Below, piece after piece: positions 4,773 through 6,262 of a stretch of DNA of 6,262 nt. Each line of letters opens with the position of its first letter. Within the stretch, counting starts at the first letter, position 1. Source of the DNA: Bryobacteraceae bacterium. GTDB lineage: Bacteria; Acidobacteriota; Terriglobia; Bryobacterales; Bryobacteraceae. The translations under genes were made by a program, and so were the position numbers. The stretch lies in the NCBI GenBank assembly GCA_947456995.1, contig CANGVB010000231.1, positions 1 through 6,262 on the forward strand. The letters run 5' to 3'. The notes under the pieces were generated by a model. That model saw only the letters and a list, made by a program, of their open reading frames with translations, was not told the origin of the DNA and did no database searches.

Positions 4773-6262
4773 ATGCAGAAGTCAGTTCAATTAATGTTGG
4801 CATTGAGCCTAGCCGTTGTTTCCAATGTGGCTTGGGCTCAGGAGGCTGCGCCCAAACCAGCCAAGACCGATAAAGGCTCGGCTTATTTCAATTATTCAAT
4901 GGCGCATATCTTCGCTGACCTGGCCGCGTCATCCGGCAACAAGAGCGAATACCTGAACCCCGCCATTGATTATTACAAGAATGCGATCAAGGCAGACCCC
5001 TCAGCTGGCTTCATGAGCACCGAATTGAGCGACCTTTACGTCCAGGCTGGGCTTGGAAACCGGGCAGTCACCGAGTCTGAAGCAGCGCTCAAAGTAAATC
5101 CAAACGACTTGAGCGCCCGCCGGATTCTCGGTCGTATTTATGCTCGCTTGATTGGCGATCCGCAAGCCAACCGTGTGCGCGAAGACATGGTTCGCAAAGC
5201 CATGGATCAATACCAGAAGATCGCCGATGTAGAACCCAAAGACGTCGATGCCTGGGTCATGCTGGGACGCTTGAGCAAAGTAGGCCAGGATAATGCATCG
5301 AGCGAAAAGGCTTACAAGAAGGTATTAGAGCTCGACCCTGACAACGAAGACGCCCTCACAGGTCTTGCCATGGCAGCGGCAGAAGCCGGGGACGTTACCG
5401 GCGCAGCAGCGATGCTGGAGAAAGCCAGCATCAAGAATCCGAATCCTCGCGCAATGGCTCAGCTGGCTGAGATGTACGAGCAGATGAAAGACTTCAAGAA
5501 CGCCGCCAAGGCCTGGCAGAAAGCCCTCGACCTCAGCGGTGGAAACCCCGAAATCAAACGCCAGCTCGCCAATAACCTCGTCATGAGCGACCAGCTCGAT
5601 GAAGCCGTTCGCGTTTATGAAGAACTGGTCGAAGATGAGCCCAAGGATTTGGGCAGCGTTCTGCGACTCTCGCAAATCTACCGGCAAAAGAAGAATTTTG
5701 ACAAGGCACGCGACTACGCGAAAAAGGCCAAAGATCTGGACGGCACCAATCTCGATGTTCGCTTCAATGAGGTTGTATTGCTGGAGTCAGAAGGCAAACC
5801 TCTCGAGGCCATTGCGCTGATGAAAGAGATGATTGCCACTACGGCCCGCAAGAGCTATCTGCCGCAGGAAAAGACAGCCCGCATTTCGCTGCTCGAACGG
5901 CTCGGCGTCATGCAGCGCAACTACGAACAGTTTCCCGACGCTGTCAAGAATTTTGAAGAGATCATGACGCTCGATCCGAATTCGAACGGCCTGATGCAGG
6001 CTCAGATTGTCGAAACCTACCGTCAGGCCAAGGATTACCCGAAGGCTGAAACCACCGTTGATGAGTATCTGAAGAAAAGCCCGAACGATCGCCGCCTTCT
6101 TCGGCTCAAGGGTGTCCTGTTGAGCGAGGTTGGCAAAGCGGCTCAAGGCGCCGAAATGATGACTAAGCTACTCGATGGCAAAGAAGATCGTGAAACCTAT
6201 CTCTCCATCGCCTCGATTTGGGAAAAGGGAAAGAACTATGGCGAAATGGCCAAAGCCCTCGA
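4773..6262 (+). CDS. Large exported TPR-repeat protein, C-terminus cut by window edge
   Basis: The frame from ATG 4773 stays open for 496 codons to the window end. Residues 1-22 (MQKSVQLMLALSLAVVSNVAWA) form a Sec signal peptide with an AWA cleavage site before Q23; no lipobox cysteine follows. After a short Pro/Lys/Ala linker, residues about 37-496 are nearly all helical repeats of the TPR type, about a dozen with 33-34 residue spacing: AIDYYKNAIKADPS (64-77), then units near 76-109, 157-189 (AYKKVLELDPDNEDAL), 223-255 (AQLAEMYEQMKDFKNAAKAW), 256-289, 290-322, 371-403 (AVKNFEEIMTLDPNS), 404-437 and 438-470. The 110-156 repeat carries an extra charged segment. TPR arrays bind protein partners, so a periplasmic or outer-membrane scaffold role is likely, but no specific function is shown. 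It is divergent from miaA, and its downstream partners are outside the window. Confidence 0.9.
   Translation, partial: MQKSVQLMLALSLAVVSNVAWAQEAAPKPAKTDKGSAYFNYSMAHIFADLAASSGNKSEYLNPAIDYYKNAIKADPSAGFMSTELSDLYVQAGLGNRAVTESEAALKVNPNDLSARRILGRIYARLIGDPQANRVREDMVRKAMDQYQKIADVEPKDVDAWVMLGRLSKVGQDNASSEKAYKKVLELDPDNEDALTGLAMAAAEAGDVTGAAAMLEKASIKNPNPRAMAQLAEMYEQMKDFKNAAKAWQKALDLSGGNPEIKRQLANNLVMSDQLDEAVRVYEELVEDEPKDLGSVLRLSQIYRQKKNFDKARDYAKKAKDLDGTNLDVRFNEVVLLESEGKPLEAIALMKEMIATTARKSYLPQEKTARISLLERLGVMQRNYEQFPDAVKNFEEIMTLDPNSNGLMQAQIVETYRQAKDYPKAETTVDEYLKKSPNDRRLLRLKGVLLSEVGKAAQGAEMMTKLLDGKEDRETYLSIASIWEKGKNYGEMAKAL

Noticed and set aside
1..6262. CRISPR array, tRNA, insertion sequence or defence system
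   Set aside because: I saw no repeat-spacer pattern, cloverleaf, transposase motif or terminal inverted repeats. All substantial coding regions are accounted for by housekeeping, regulatory or exported-protein genes.

Overview
The window reads as ordinary chromosomal DNA from a moderately GC-rich Gram-negative bacterium, most probably an acidobacterium. Two exported TPR-rich proteins and a small lysine-rich secreted protein of a type I associate with Acidobacteria lie around housekeeping genes (ahcY, miaA). The taxonomic call is an inference from gene content; there is no rRNA or other marker. I see no mobile element, CRISPR array, tRNA or integration scar.

Layout. Positions 1-538 (minus) hold the N-terminal 179 residues of an ArsR-type regulator fused to a SAM-binding methyltransferase domain, running off the left edge. 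It is divergent from ahcY (602-2029, plus), which encodes S-adenosylhomocysteine hydrolase. The 63-bp gap contains two short inverted repeats and an extended -10 element that would start transcription at the ahcY ATG. This matches the SahR-type arrangement, in which an ArsR/methyltransferase-like protein senses SAH and controls the SAH-degrading enzyme. ahcY ends in a perfect UUCG-loop terminator that it shares with a convergent minus-strand gene cluster.

That cluster reads leftward: miaA (4736-3801, tRNA dimethylallyltransferase, TTG start), a 111-residue secreted protein of unknown function (3654-3319), and a 394-residue exported protein with a CsgG/TolB-like N-terminal half and TPR repeats (3263-2079). 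The last two may be cotranscribed. Whether miaA shares their transcript is unclear, because 146 bp separate it from the small gene. Divergent from miaA, with only 36 bp between start codons, a large exported TPR protein begins at 4773 (plus) and runs off the right edge still open after 496 codons.

The functional threads are (1) the methylation cycle, with SAH removal under a probable SAH-sensing repressor, (2) tRNA anticodon-loop modification by MiaA, and (3) envelope or periplasmic scaffold proteins of unknown role. The most notable part is the compact regulator/ahcY control region. I found no clearly new multi-gene system.
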